Positions 27,017-35,968 of a stretch of DNA of 64,000 nt are shown here, in pieces. This DNA is from Candidatus Peregrinibacteria bacterium (GTDB lineage Bacteria > Patescibacteriota > Gracilibacteria > UM-FILTER-43-11): positions 1-64,000 of the forward strand of contig JAFGCT010000035.1 of NCBI GenBank assembly GCA_016932505.1, read 5' to 3'. The notes beneath the pieces were generated by a model. It was not told where the DNA came from and ran no database searches. It saw only the letters and a program-made list of their open reading frames with translations. The position numbers and the translations under genes were made by a program. Position 1 is the first letter of the stretch, and each line of letters starts with the position of its first letter.

Positions 27017-27988
27017 TTAGTACTTCAATCCTGTGGCTTGGCGTACTTTATTAAGTGTTGAGAGAGATATTTTTTTTACTTTTTCAGCTCCTTCTTCCAG
27101 AATTTTTTCTACTTTTTTAGGGTTCGCTTCTAGTTCTACTCTTTTTTCCCTATATGGTTTAAATTCATTTAGAATTTTTTCCAATAATAACTTTTTTGCA
27201 TCTCCGTATCCCATTCCACCTTTTTCAAAATTCTTTTTAAATATCAAAGCTTCATCATTGGGTACGAAAAGTTTATACAATTCATAAATAACATTTCCTT
27301 TTGCAATTTTTGGTTCATCTACACCTTTTGAATCAGTAATAATACCCATAACTGCTTTTTTTATTACTTTTTCATCATCAAAAATCGGTATTGTATTGTT
27401 GTAAGACTTAGACATTTTTTGTCCATCTGTTCCTGGTATTGTAGCTACTTCCGGTGGAATCTCCGGTTCCGGTATAACAAATGTTTCACCAAAGGAATTA
27501 TTAAACTTAATCGCAATATCCCGTGCCATTTCTACATGTTGTTTTTGATCCTTGCCAACAGGTACTATATTTGATTGATTTATAAGAATATCGGCTGTCA
27601 TAAGTGCAGGGTAGCAGAAAAGGCCTAGATTAGGTGATATACCTTTTGTAACTTTATCCTTATAACTATGTGCCCTTTCCATCAATCCAATAGGTGTAAT
27701 ACAGGAAAGTATCCATGTGAGTTCCGCAACTTCGGGCACATCCGATTGTACCCAAAAATGACACTTATCCGGTTCTATTCCAAGTGCGAGCATATCCATT
27801 GCAGCATCTAGGGTAAGTTTTTTCATTGTATCTGCATCCGAAATTGTAGTGAGGGAATGCAGGTTTGCTATAAAACAAAAAAGGTCGCTGGAATTCTGGT
27901 ACTCGACCATTCTTTTTATCATCCCGAAGTAATTCCCTATATGGAGCTTACCGGAGGGTTGTATTCCAGAGAGAACTCGTTTTTTCAT
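27017..27988 (-). CDS. trpS: Tryptophanyl-tRNA synthetase
   Basis: 323-aa class I synthetase with the HIGH-type motif GKLHIGNYFG near residue 15 and the KMSKS loop GQKMSKSYNN near 191. Length and order match bacterial TrpS. It precedes pyrG on the same strand with a 34-bp gap, so cotranscription is possible. Confidence 0.96.
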   Translation of the reverse strand: MKKRVLSGIQPSGKLHIGNYFGMIKRMVEYQNSSDLFCFIANLHSLTTISDADTMKKLTLDAAMDMLALGIEPDKCHFWVQSDVPEVAELTWILSCITPIGLMERAHSYKDKVTKGISPNLGLFCYPALMTADILINQSNIVPVGKDQKQHVEMARDIAIKFNNSFGETFVIPEPEIPPEVATIPGTDGQKMSKSYNNTIPIFDDEKVIKKAVMGIITDSKGVDEPKIAKGNVIYELYKLFVPNDEALIFKKNFEKGGMGYGDAKKLLLEKILNEFKPYREKRVELEANPKKVEKILEEGAEKVKKISLSTLNKVRQATGLKY

Positions 27989-28215
27989 TTTTTTTATAAT
28001 TTATTAACACATTATCAGATTCTAACTTGAGTGGTCAATTAATTAAATAAAAAACGAAATGACGAAATGACAATATAATGTGATGACGAATTCTGACTTC
28101 TAGCATGTAAATTGGAAGACATATTTTATTAATAATATTCAATTTAAGAAAGGGTTGCGCCTTTCGACATTTCTAAAGTAAAATATAATCGAAATAAATC
28201 TTAAATATAAAAATT

Positions 28216-28569
28216 ATGCCATCAGATTTTTCAGCCGTAATTACAGATTCGGCAAAACCATCCGCTAAAGTTATTTCTTTAAAGGGCGAATTAGACGAGT
28301 CCGTTTTGGATGGATTGAAAACACAGTTAGATCCAATTTTAAATGATACTACAGTTTCAACTATAGTATTTAATTTACAGGAACTTGAGTTTATAAACAG
28401 TAAAGGAATTGGTTTTATTGTGTCTATTCATACTCATTTATCTAAAGATGCCAGAAAAATGATTATGGTTGCTGCCTCAGAGGAAGTAATGGATGTGATT
28501 AGTCTTGTGGGACTAACTTCAATTATTCCGTATTTTGCGACTATGGAGGAGGCTACAGCTACTTTATAA
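28216..28569 (+). CDS. STAS-domain anti-sigma-factor-antagonist-like protein
   Basis: 117 aa, essentially one STAS domain (KVISLKGELDESVLDGLKTQL, STIVFNLQELEFINSKGIGFIV). The serine in FINSKGIG occupies the regulatory phosphorylation site of SpoIIAA-like proteins. No anti-sigma kinase or phosphatase lies next to it. It sits 24 bp before the antiporter gene. A TATAAT occurs in AAAATATAATCG at about 28190. Confidence 0.85.
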   Translation: MPSDFSAVITDSAKPSAKVISLKGELDESVLDGLKTQLDPILNDTTVSTIVFNLQELEFINSKGIGFIVSIHTHLSKDARKMIMVAASEEVMDVISLVGLTSIIPYFATMEEATATL

Positions 28570-28593
28570 TAATTGTAGTGTGATGGGTGCTAA

Positions 28594-30429
28594 ATGCATC
28601 CCGCAATAATCAATACGCATACTATGGAATCACTTTTTTTCGAACTTGGACTTGTAATAATTGCTGCTTCGATAGTTGGCGTAATTTGTTATTATCTTAA
28701 ACAACCCTTAATTCTTGCTTATATTGCTGCAGGTGTTTTAATTGGACCTTCTGGACTTGGACTTGTACATGATATTGAAACAATACATATTATTGCTCAG
28801 GTTGGCATTATGCTGATGTTGTTTTTAGTAGGCTTGGAAATGAATCCTACACGCTTGAAGGATCTTGGGGCTGTTGCTTTTATAACGGGGATTGGACAGG
28901 TTGTTTTTACTGGTTTATTCGGGTATCTAATTGCTTCTATATTTGGATTCCCGTTTATTCAAGCTATGTATATTGCTGTTGCATTAACTTTAAGTAGTAC
29001 GGTTATAGCTTTAAAAATTATATATGACAAGCGAGATAACAATGCTTTATATGGTCAGGTGGCAATTAGTATTCTACTGGTACAGGACGTAATAGCTATT
29101 CTTGCACTTCTTGCACTTACTGGTTTTGAGGCTGGTTCTTTCTCTTTTGATTATATAAGATTTGGGGGAATTTTAGTTAAAGGTATTATTCTTTCTGCTC
29201 TTGCTATTCTTATTGCAAGAAAATTGCTTGGATATCTATATAATAAAATCGCAACATCACATGAACTCCTAATACTATTTAGCCTTGGTTGGGCTTTTTT
29301 AGTTGCGCTTGCGTGTGAATATATTGGTTTTAATATTGAAATAGGTGCCTTTATTGCAGGTCTATCTCTCGCAAGTCTTCCATATACGTTTGAGATTAAT
29401 GCCAAAGCTAAAGTTTTACGTGATTTTTTCATTACAATTTTCTTTGTTGCTCTTGGTGCCGGTATGATGTTTGCTTCAATGGGGCCAATGGTTGTGAAGT
29501 TTGTAGTGCTAACTTTATTTGTTTTAATCGGCAATCCTCTTATTGTAATGACAATTATGGGGTTACTTGGTTATGATAAACGAACTTCATTTTTTACAGG
29601 CTTATCCATTGCAAATATTAGTGAGTTTTCTTTGATTCTAATAACTATGGGTGGAACGCTTGGTCATGTAGATCAGAATGTAATTTCTATGGTTACAATT
29701 ATTGGTATTCTTACAATGACAATCTCTTCCTATTTAATGACATACAACAATCAAATCTACAATAAAATCAGAGGAGTGCTTACAATCTTTGAGTTCAGGA
29801 AATCCAAAACAGAGTTATCTACAAAAAAATCCGGTATGGCTAATCATATAATACTTTTGGGTTGCGGTCAGATGGGACATACCGTACTTGAGCAGATTAA
29901 GAATTTTAAAGAAGATTATCTTGTTGTAGACCATGACAATAGTGTTATTAAGGATTTAATAGAGAAGGGGATTACCTGCATATTTGGAGATATTGAGGAC
30001 GATGAACTCGTTAACGAATTGGATTTAGATAAAGCGGAGTTGATAATAAGTACACTTTCTAGTACGGAAGATAATATCTTTTTAATTAATCATATTGAAA
30101 AATTACCACGAGATAAGAGGCCAATAATTATAGTAACATCAGATTCTGGTCGTGAGGGTGTTATGCTATTTAACAGAGGGGCTGACTACGTTATTCTTAA
30201 GCCTTATCTTGGCGGGGAGCATATAAATGATATAAATAAACAGCTTTATGGTCTTGAGGCGGAAACACCTTTATCGCTTGTTCAAGAAATTGCAGTAGAT
30301 GGTAAGTCAAAATTTAAAAGTGACCATGATTATGCGAGGGTACTCCACAACTTGAACAAGCTTCGCTTGAGGGAAATTAAGCAGAAGATTGAAAAGAGGC
30401 ATATTGTTTTAAATTCTAAATCTATATAG
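28594..30429 (+). CDS. Kef-type cation:proton antiporter with TrkA-N domain
   Basis: 611 aa. About 12 transmembrane helices (residues 15-395) have the CPA2 pattern (YIAAGVLIGPSGLGL, FLVGLEM, LSSTVIALKI), then a soluble NAD-binding TrkA-N/RCK domain from about residue 415 (HIILLGCGQMGHTVLEQI, DHDNSVIKDLIEKG, CIFGDIEDDELVNELDLDKA). It probably exports K+ or Na+ in exchange for protons. ATG at 28624 (MESLFFELG) is an alternative start. The pairing with a STAS protein may be regulatory. Confidence 0.9.
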   Translation: MHPAIINTHTMESLFFELGLVIIAASIVGVICYYLKQPLILAYIAAGVLIGPSGLGLVHDIETIHIIAQVGIMLMLFLVGLEMNPTRLKDLGAVAFITGIGQVVFTGLFGYLIASIFGFPFIQAMYIAVALTLSSTVIALKIIYDKRDNNALYGQVAISILLVQDVIAILALLALTGFEAGSFSFDYIRFGGILVKGIILSALAILIARKLLGYLYNKIATSHELLILFSLGWAFLVALACEYIGFNIEIGAFIAGLSLASLPYTFEINAKAKVLRDFFITIFFVALGAGMMFASMGPMVVKFVVLTLFVLIGNPLIVMTIMGLLGYDKRTSFFTGLSIANISEFSLILITMGGTLGHVDQNVISMVTIIGILTMTISSYLMTYNNQIYNKIRGVLTIFEFRKSKTELSTKKSGMANHIILLGCGQMGHTVLEQIKNFKEDYLVVDHDNSVIKDLIEKGITCIFGDIEDDELVNELDLDKAELIISTLSSTEDNIFLINHIEKLPRDKRPIIIVTSDSGREGVMLFNRGADYVILKPYLGGEHINDINKQLYGLEAETPLSLVQEIAVDGKSKFKSDHDYARVLHNLNKLRLREIKQKIEKRHIVLNSKSI

Positions 30430-30486
30430 TACTCCGTGCTCTCGCTGTCGCTCGCCTCCTCCGATTTAGGATTGATTTAGAATTGA

Positions 30487-31815
30487 TTAGTTATTTCGTT
30501 CAATAAATCTGAATTTCCTCACGTTTTTTAATTTTACCATATTTACAACTGATATTTGTGCTGATTTGGGTAGTTTTTTTCCTATTTCGATTTTAATATA
30601 TTTTTTTATTTCATTAATATATCTATGAGTTCTGCATACAATATTTATTTTTATTTCATTGGCTGATTTTTGTTCAATTTGAGATTCAATAATTTCGTTA
30701 TTGAATTTTGTATTAGATTTATTGATTATTTGTCTGAATAATGTTGGATAAAACCTTTTATTTTCTATTAATACATAATCATCTACTCTTCCATCAACGC
30801 TAGTAAGCTTTAGTCCTTCAATTCCACATTTACACTTATTGAATTCCACTTTTCCAAGGTCACCTATCTGATAGTTAATAATTGGCATATCAAATGAGTC
30901 ATATCTGGTAAATATCAAATTTGATTTGTTTGACGTAACTTTAACAATATCTTCATAAATATGCATACCATTATGATATTTGCATTCGTGCGCAATTACC
31001 CCGATTTCGATTGAACCATAGTTGTCATAGATTTTTGTTTTGAATTCTCTTTCTGCATTTAGCCTCTGATGTTTGAATAATGTTTCTCCGCTAACCTCAA
31101 TTCCCTTAGGGTAATGATCAATTTTTATTTTATTTTCTTGTATTGTTCTGGCAACATCATTTATATATGAAGGAAAAGTAACTATAAAATCAGGCTTATA
31201 TTTATTATTTACATTAATAAACTTTGTAACTGTTTCTTTATCGAGTTGATCAAAAAAGAATAGTTTTATTCCGAATAAACAGCTTATTTTATTTATCCAA
31301 ATCAAATCATAATCATAATATGAATTATAAAGTACCAATACTTTATCGCCAACTTTGTAGCCCATAAATTTCCAACCTCTTATAAATAAAAATGCATCTT
31401 CGATTATTGAATTCTTATTTTTACTGATAGAAAGAGGTGACCCCGAAGTGCCACCAGTGGTCATTGTAAAAGTAAAATCCCTACCAAAAATTATTCTAAA
31501 GAGATTTTTAATAGGGGAGTCATCTAATCTTATTTGATATATATCTAAATTTCTTTTGTATTCATCTGCCAGTGCTCCATCTGATGTTTCCTTTAGTAAT
31601 TTTCTTGTAATAATTTCTTCTTTTATCTCATGCGTGGTTTTAGTTTTATAGTTCCCTACATGATTTCTTGCGAAATTAACAATTTTATCAATTTTTTCAT
31701 CTAATATTTTTTTAGATGGACTTACGGTTCTAATACAAACGGTTTCGTTAAACAGTTTATTTTGCCTACTAATTAGTAAGAGTATTTTCCAACAGAGTAA
31801 TCTAAATAATCTCAT
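30487..31815 (-). CDS. Phenylacetate-CoA-ligase-like (CapK/PaaK) adenylate-forming protein
   Basis: 442 aa. The AMP-binding loop is MTTGGTSGSPLSI (about 117-129), with YGSIEIG in the position of the YGxTE motif, INYQIGDLGKVEF, and VDGRVDDYV near the C-terminal hinge. This matches the PaaK/CapK branch of adenylate-forming enzymes, found in aromatic CoA ligation and polysaccharide clusters. The acyl substrate is unknown. It starts 12 bp after the nucleotidyltransferase gene and is certainly in the same operon. Confidence 0.75.
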   Translation of the reverse strand: MRLFRLLCWKILLLISRQNKLFNETVCIRTVSPSKKILDEKIDKIVNFARNHVGNYKTKTTHEIKEEIITRKLLKETSDGALADEYKRNLDIYQIRLDDSPIKNLFRIIFGRDFTFTMTTGGTSGSPLSISKNKNSIIEDAFLFIRGWKFMGYKVGDKVLVLYNSYYDYDLIWINKISCLFGIKLFFFDQLDKETVTKFINVNNKYKPDFIVTFPSYINDVARTIQENKIKIDHYPKGIEVSGETLFKHQRLNAEREFKTKIYDNYGSIEIGVIAHECKYHNGMHIYEDIVKVTSNKSNLIFTRYDSFDMPIINYQIGDLGKVEFNKCKCGIEGLKLTSVDGRVDDYVLIENKRFYPTLFRQIINKSNTKFNNEIIESQIEQKSANEIKINIVCRTHRYINEIKKYIKIEIGKKLPKSAQISVVNMVKLKNVRKFRFIERNN

Positions 31816-31827
31816 TTGGTTATTGGT

Positions 31828-32730
31828 TTATTTCATCCACCTTTCCAAATACTCCTTCCTCCTATCATTATTGTGAAACTTTAGCATATCATCCGATACA
31901 ATTACACTTGCTTCTGGGCCAAGGTGTTTCATTTTTCGTAACGTACGTTTTTTAAATGTGTTTTTTAGTAATTTTTCAAAGTAGTCACCCATTTTTCCTT
32001 TAAGTAAGAATTCAAAAAACTTTTTACCCTTACTTTTATTATTTACATACATGTGCTTTTTTGTTCTTTCGGAAAAATTAAGACCGTATTGTTCTTTTAG
32101 CCAGACTTCATTCTCTGTCTTAAATTCTTCATATGTTTCTTCACCATAAATAGGGCATAGTAGCTTTGTCCAGTATGCAAGATATGGGTCCTCCGGCTTA
32201 ATCTGAAGCTTGCCCATATTCAGTTCATTAGTAGTAACAAAAAAACTTAAGCAGAACCTGCCGGCTATTTTATCCTTATAACGCCTTACACCGTAAAAAT
32301 GGAGAACTAGGGTTAGGATAAATCTTGCAATCCACATTCTACCCGGTTTAATTACTATAAATAAGTCGATATCGGATTGTTCACTTGAGTTATCGTAAGC
32401 AAGGTTATTACAAATGCCTACCATTTTTACAAAGGGAACATCCCTCATATATATTCCGTATAGTTTTACTCTGTTCCAGTATTTTTCTGCGATGAATTTT
32501 CTGGTTTTTCTTGTTTCCAGAATATTTCTTCGACCTTTTAAAATGTAATGTTCTTTAATCTCTTCAATCGTTTCTGCTTCAACCATTTCTTTCAATGTTC
32601 CTTTAATTTCTTTAATGTGAACCGGCTTATCGTATTCATATAAATACTCCAAAATCTCTTCTGCAGTAAGAGGGAAGTCGAATAAATCGAAGTATTTTAT
32701 TGTTTTAATAATTGAGTCTTTGAGATTCAT
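31828..32730 (-). CDS. Winged-helix plus nucleotidyltransferase-fold protein
   Basis: 300 aa. Residues 1-80 form a winged-helix-like segment (DFPLTAEEILEYLYEYDKP). A polymerase-beta-type nucleotidyltransferase core follows with SSEQSDIDLFIVI near residues 115-127: the two metal-binding aspartates are present, but the usual GS before them has become NS. The C-terminal third is basic and helical. It may transfer NMP to a protein or small molecule; the target is unknown. It heads a two-gene operon with the adenylate-forming protein. Confidence 0.7.
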   Translation of the reverse strand: MNLKDSIIKTIKYFDLFDFPLTAEEILEYLYEYDKPVHIKEIKGTLKEMVEAETIEEIKEHYILKGRRNILETRKTRKFIAEKYWNRVKLYGIYMRDVPFVKMVGICNNLAYDNSSEQSDIDLFIVIKPGRMWIARFILTLVLHFYGVRRYKDKIAGRFCLSFFVTTNELNMGKLQIKPEDPYLAYWTKLLCPIYGEETYEEFKTENEVWLKEQYGLNFSERTKKHMYVNNKSKGKKFFEFLLKGKMGDYFEKLLKNTFKKRTLRKMKHLGPEASVIVSDDMLKFHNNDRRKEYLERWMK

Positions 32731-32793
32731 GATTTAACTATACATTTTACTTTTTACTGGGGCAATCAATTGACCAGCTTATGATATTGATGA

Positions 32794-32944
32794 TAAGATT
32801 ACACCTTAAATAAGGTGCTTATAATCCCACTTATGGTGATAGATGTCCTTATTTGATATTTAACATTTAGCGGATTTTTGATTGCGGAGTTTAGATGTTT
32901 ATGACGTTTGAATCCTGCAATCAAATCAAGGTCATAGCGACCTT
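32794..32944 (+). promoter_or_regulatory. Structured 5' leader of the PDZ gene
   Basis: Three hairpins in series: CACCTT/AAGGTG (32802-32817), a longer GATTGCGGA/TCCTGCAATC pairing (about 32880-32922) and AAGGTC/GACCTT (32928-32944). The last ends 6 nt before the Shine-Dalgarno sequence AAGGAG (32951-32956). TTGACC (32770) with TAAGAT (32794) is a possible promoter. Confidence 0.4.
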
Positions 32945-32963
32945 TATCAAAAGGAGAATAGTG

Positions 32964-33566
32964 ATGAATAATAATTATGCAAAAAGTGAGACGTCTGTTA
33001 ATACTGTAATATTTTGGACAGTGGTTGTTACGTTTGCAGCAACATCCTTTATTTCGGCGTTCATTGGCTTTTTATTTGTTCAGAGTGAGACGGCTGATGT
33101 AAGGGTGAACATGGAACAGCGTTGTCAGAAGTCCAGTTTGTCTTGTAGTTCACAAAATGCTGAGCTTACTGATAATCTGGAAAAATCCCAAGCAGAGATA
33201 AAAACTCTAAAAGCTGAATTACTGAAGGCAAATGAGGGTTGTATTGTTGAGGTCGTAGAAGCTGGGGAGTGTAATGCACTGATTGAAAGAAGCGGGTATA
33301 AAGTAATAAGAGGAATTGGAATAACATATCAGAAAAGAACTATTTCTTCATTTAATAAGGGTATGCCTGCTGAGAAATCTGGACTTGAGGCTGGAGACGA
33401 GATGGTCGAAATCGATGGGGTGAAAGTTGATGACAAAAACAGTGATGATGTCCCGGAACTTATAGCCGGAGGTAACCCCGACAGTGTTTCTATTAAAGTA
33501 AAAAAGTCTGACGGGAGCGAGTCAACTTACCAAGTAGAGAAGGCAAATCTAATAGTTACCAAATAA
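32964..33566 (+). CDS. Membrane-anchored PDZ-domain protein
   Basis: 200 aa from the ATG chosen here, because AAGGAG at 32951-32956 sits 7 nt upstream; the earlier ATG at 32895 would add 23 charged residues before the membrane anchor. One transmembrane helix (about 15-42) is followed by a coiled coil (SQNAELTDNLEKSQAEIKTL) and a PDZ domain (about 115-190: GMPAEKSGLEAGDEMVEIDG). No protease domain is attached. It could serve as adaptor for the PDZ-less HtrA at 5381 (inference). Confidence 0.8.
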   Translation: MNNNYAKSETSVNTVIFWTVVVTFAATSFISAFIGFLFVQSETADVRVNMEQRCQKSSLSCSSQNAELTDNLEKSQAEIKTLKAELLKANEGCIVEVVEAGECNALIERSGYKVIRGIGITYQKRTISSFNKGMPAEKSGLEAGDEMVEIDGVKVDDKNSDDVPELIAGGNPDSVSIKVKKSDGSESTYQVEKANLIVTK

Positions 33567-33605
33567 GGACTAATATCCGCTTAATGTTCTGCCGACTTGT
33601 CGGCT

Positions 33606-33650
33606 AAAAACCTCTTTCACTTAATATATGCTTATGAAGGAGGTTTTTGA
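33606..33650 (+). terminator. Intrinsic terminator of the PDZ gene abutting the uvrC promoter
   Basis: AAAAACCTCTTT (33606-33617) pairs with AAGGAGGTTTTT (33637-33648), ending in five T. The uvrC -10 box TATAAT starts at 33651, directly after the hairpin. Confidence 0.7.
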
Positions 33651-33656
33651 TATAAT
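33651..33656 (+). promoter_or_regulatory. uvrC -10 box, probable leaderless start
   Basis: TATAAT at 33651-33656 ends 8 nt before the uvrC ATG (33665). No good -35 is visible because the upstream 45 bp form the terminator hairpin of the preceding gene. Confidence 0.5.
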
Positions 33657-33664
33657 CATTTCAT

Positions 33665-35968
33665 ATGAAAACAAAACTTTCCAAAATCATAGCTAAAGCA
33701 CCGCAAAAGCCAGGTGTTTATAAATTTTTGGATGATGAGAAGGCAGTTATTTATGTTGGAAAGGCAAAAGATCTTCGTAAAAGATTGCAAAGCTATGTCC
33801 GTCCATCCGCAAAGAATGGAATTAAGACAGAAAAGATGATTGAGTCTGCGGAGTCGGTAGAATGGATAGAAACTAATAGTGAGCTAGAGGCTTTGATACT
33901 GGAAGATAATATTATTAAAGAACTTCGACCTAAATATAATATTCTCTTAAAGGACAGTAAGACTTTTCAATATATTAAAATAACAATCCAAGACGAGTAT
34001 CCGGAGGTAACAACAGTTCGTAAGATTGAAAAAGACGGTGCTAAATACATTGGACCAAAAACAAGCGGTTCCGATGTTCAGCATTTAATGGAATCTGTTA
34101 AAAAGATATTTAAATTATGTAGTACGAAGAATATTTCCGTAGACCCAAAGGGTACTCCGTTAATTGGCGCAAAGGTGGCTGTAAAAATTGGTAATGTCCC
34201 TGCCAAAAGACCATGTTTGGATTATCATATAAAAAGATGTACTGGACCTTGTGCAGGCATAGTAACGCCGGAGGAATACAAAGAACAGATCAATCAGGCT
34301 ATAGAGTTTCTTTCTGGCGACTATAAGCCGGCTAAGGAGGCACTAACTAAACAGATGCACCAGTTTGCACTGGAAAAAAAGTTCGAAAGAGCTGGATCAC
34401 TTCGTGATCAGATTCAGGCCATTGAAAGACAGGCTGAAAAGCAATTAATTACTGATACAAATTTAACACAAAGAGATGTAATCGCTTATGTTGAAGATTT
34501 GGGAAAGAATTACTTTGTATTGTTTCAAATAAGAGGTGGTAAATTAATCAATCAAGAAAAATTTGTATCGGAGGGAGGTGATACTCCAGGGGAAGTAATG
34601 GAATCTTTTCTTGTTGATTATTATGGTCGAGCCGCTGATATTCCAAAGGAAGTCATTATTTCTATGGAAATTGATGAAACTAAGATGATTGGTGAATTTA
34701 TTACTTCACAAACCGACCACAAAGTTAAGTTGATTCATCCAACAAAAGGACAAAAAGATAAATTAATTGAACTTGCAGAAAAAAATGCCCGAAGCTTTGC
34801 CCAGCAATCACGAGTAAAATGGATGGCCGATGGAAGAAAGGGGGAGAAGGCTCTTGAGGAGTTACAGAAGGCTCTTAGAATCAAGGAATCACTCAAGAGA
34901 ATTGAATGCTATGACATCTCACATCTTTCTGGCACAGAGACTGTTGGAAGCATGGTAGTATTTAAAAAAGGTGAGGCATATAAACCGGACTATCGTCAAT
35001 TCCGCTTAAAATCTACCGTCGGTAAAATAGACGACTTTAAAAGTATGGAAGAAGTAATAACTCGACGATTAAATTATTTACCAGCTCAGCTACCTAATGA
35101 ATATAAAATTCGAAAAGCAAAAAAAACTGATGCGGATTTTATTTTGAAATCTTATTCGGAAGTTAAAGATTTTGATTTTGACATTAAACAGTTTTATGTA
35201 ATTGAAAAAAATATAAAAAAGAAGAGCTCAATTGTAGGCTTTGGACGTACTCATAAATTATCTGAGAAAGTTGAAGAAATAGGTGCGATTTGGGTTGACG
35301 ATAAAGAGCGTGGTATAAAACTTGGTCATCATATAATGACTACTCTGATTGAAAAATCAAAAGCCAAGCGTTTGTATTTACTCGCTCATCCACATCTGGA
35401 AGACTATTATTTAAGATTTGGCTTTGATTCACTTCGTGACGCTCCATCTGAACTTAAAGATGTTTATAAAAAAATTATTAAAGTTGTTGGTGATAAAACT
35501 CAACCTGTTTATATGGCTTATCAAAAAAAGAAAAAAGATACATCTTTTGAAAGCTATCCAGACTTGATTGTAATTGATGGTGGCAAAGGACAACTAAGTA
35601 CTGCACATCAGGTTTTGTTTGAAAAGGGATTGAATGTACCAATTATTGGACTAGCGAAACGGGAAGAAGAAGTTTTTATTCCAGGCAAATCTGAACCAAT
35701 CGATTTAAAAAAGAATTCAGAAGCAGGTTATTTGCTTCAGAGAATACGTGATGAAGCCCATCGATTTGCAATTGAGCATAACCGAGCAAGTCGGGATAAA
35801 AAAATGGTGAAATCCGGACTAGACTCAATACCTGGTGTTGGTCCTAAGATGAGAAAAAAATTACTTACATATTTTGGTTCAGTACACCAAATTAAAGAAG
35901 CACCACAGGTAGTTTTAGAGCAAGTAGCCGGTGAGGAATTGGCTAAGATAATTAAAGAGAATCTGTAA
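33665..35968 (+). CDS. uvrC: Excinuclease subunit UvrC with inserted GNAT acetyltransferase domain
   Basis: 767 aa. The UvrC order is complete: GIY-YIG nuclease (residues 15-95, PGVYKFLDDEKAVIYVGKAKD), Cys-rich segment (CLDYHIKRCTGPCAG), UVR motif (about 225-250), RNase H-like nuclease and C-terminal HhH (SIPGVGPKMRKKLL). The catalytic residues D417 (CYDISH), D638 (VIDGGKGQ) and H699 (DEAHRF) are present. Between the first and second aspartate about 150 extra residues (about 476-627) look like a full GNAT fold: IRKAKKTDADFILKSY, EIGAIWVDDKERGIKLGHHI (acetyl-CoA loop), YLRFGFDSL. Without the insert the length is about 615, normal for UvrC. Makes both incisions in nucleotide excision repair. 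Confidence 0.95.
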   Translation: MKTKLSKIIAKAPQKPGVYKFLDDEKAVIYVGKAKDLRKRLQSYVRPSAKNGIKTEKMIESAESVEWIETNSELEALILEDNIIKELRPKYNILLKDSKTFQYIKITIQDEYPEVTTVRKIEKDGAKYIGPKTSGSDVQHLMESVKKIFKLCSTKNISVDPKGTPLIGAKVAVKIGNVPAKRPCLDYHIKRCTGPCAGIVTPEEYKEQINQAIEFLSGDYKPAKEALTKQMHQFALEKKFERAGSLRDQIQAIERQAEKQLITDTNLTQRDVIAYVEDLGKNYFVLFQIRGGKLINQEKFVSEGGDTPGEVMESFLVDYYGRAADIPKEVIISMEIDETKMIGEFITSQTDHKVKLIHPTKGQKDKLIELAEKNARSFAQQSRVKWMADGRKGEKALEELQKALRIKESLKRIECYDISHLSGTETVGSMVVFKKGEAYKPDYRQFRLKSTVGKIDDFKSMEEVITRRLNYLPAQLPNEYKIRKAKKTDADFILKSYSEVKDFDFDIKQFYVIEKNIKKKSSIVGFGRTHKLSEKVEEIGAIWVDDKERGIKLGHHIMTTLIEKSKAKRLYLLAHPHLEDYYLRFGFDSLRDAPSELKDVYKKIIKVVGDKTQPVYMAYQKKKKDTSFESYPDLIVIDGGKGQLSTAHQVLFEKGLNVPIIGLAKREEEVFIPGKSEPIDLKKNSEAGYLLQRIRDEAHRFAIEHNRASRDKKMVKSGLDSIPGVGPKMRKKLLTYFGSVHQIKEAPQVVLEQVAGEELAKIIKENL

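Noticed and set aside
28052-28100. Possible small RNA in the spacer between trpS and the STAS gene
   Set aside because: Only GACGAAATGACGA-type repeats and no promoter-terminator pair are visible.
30430-30486. GC-rich CTCGCTGTCGCTCGCC words after the antiporter gene
   Set aside because: No stable stem with T tract and no reading frame; it looks like another simple-sequence spacer.
32895-32963. Longer start for the PDZ protein at 32895
   Set aside because: A strong AAGGAG lies just before ATG 32964 and the longer form would place charged residues from a hairpin-rich leader before the membrane helix.
35093-35547. UvrC insert as a chimeric assembly
   Set aside because: The frame is continuous at both junctions, base composition matches the flanks, and the insert sits at a known variable loop; kept as a real domain pending read support.
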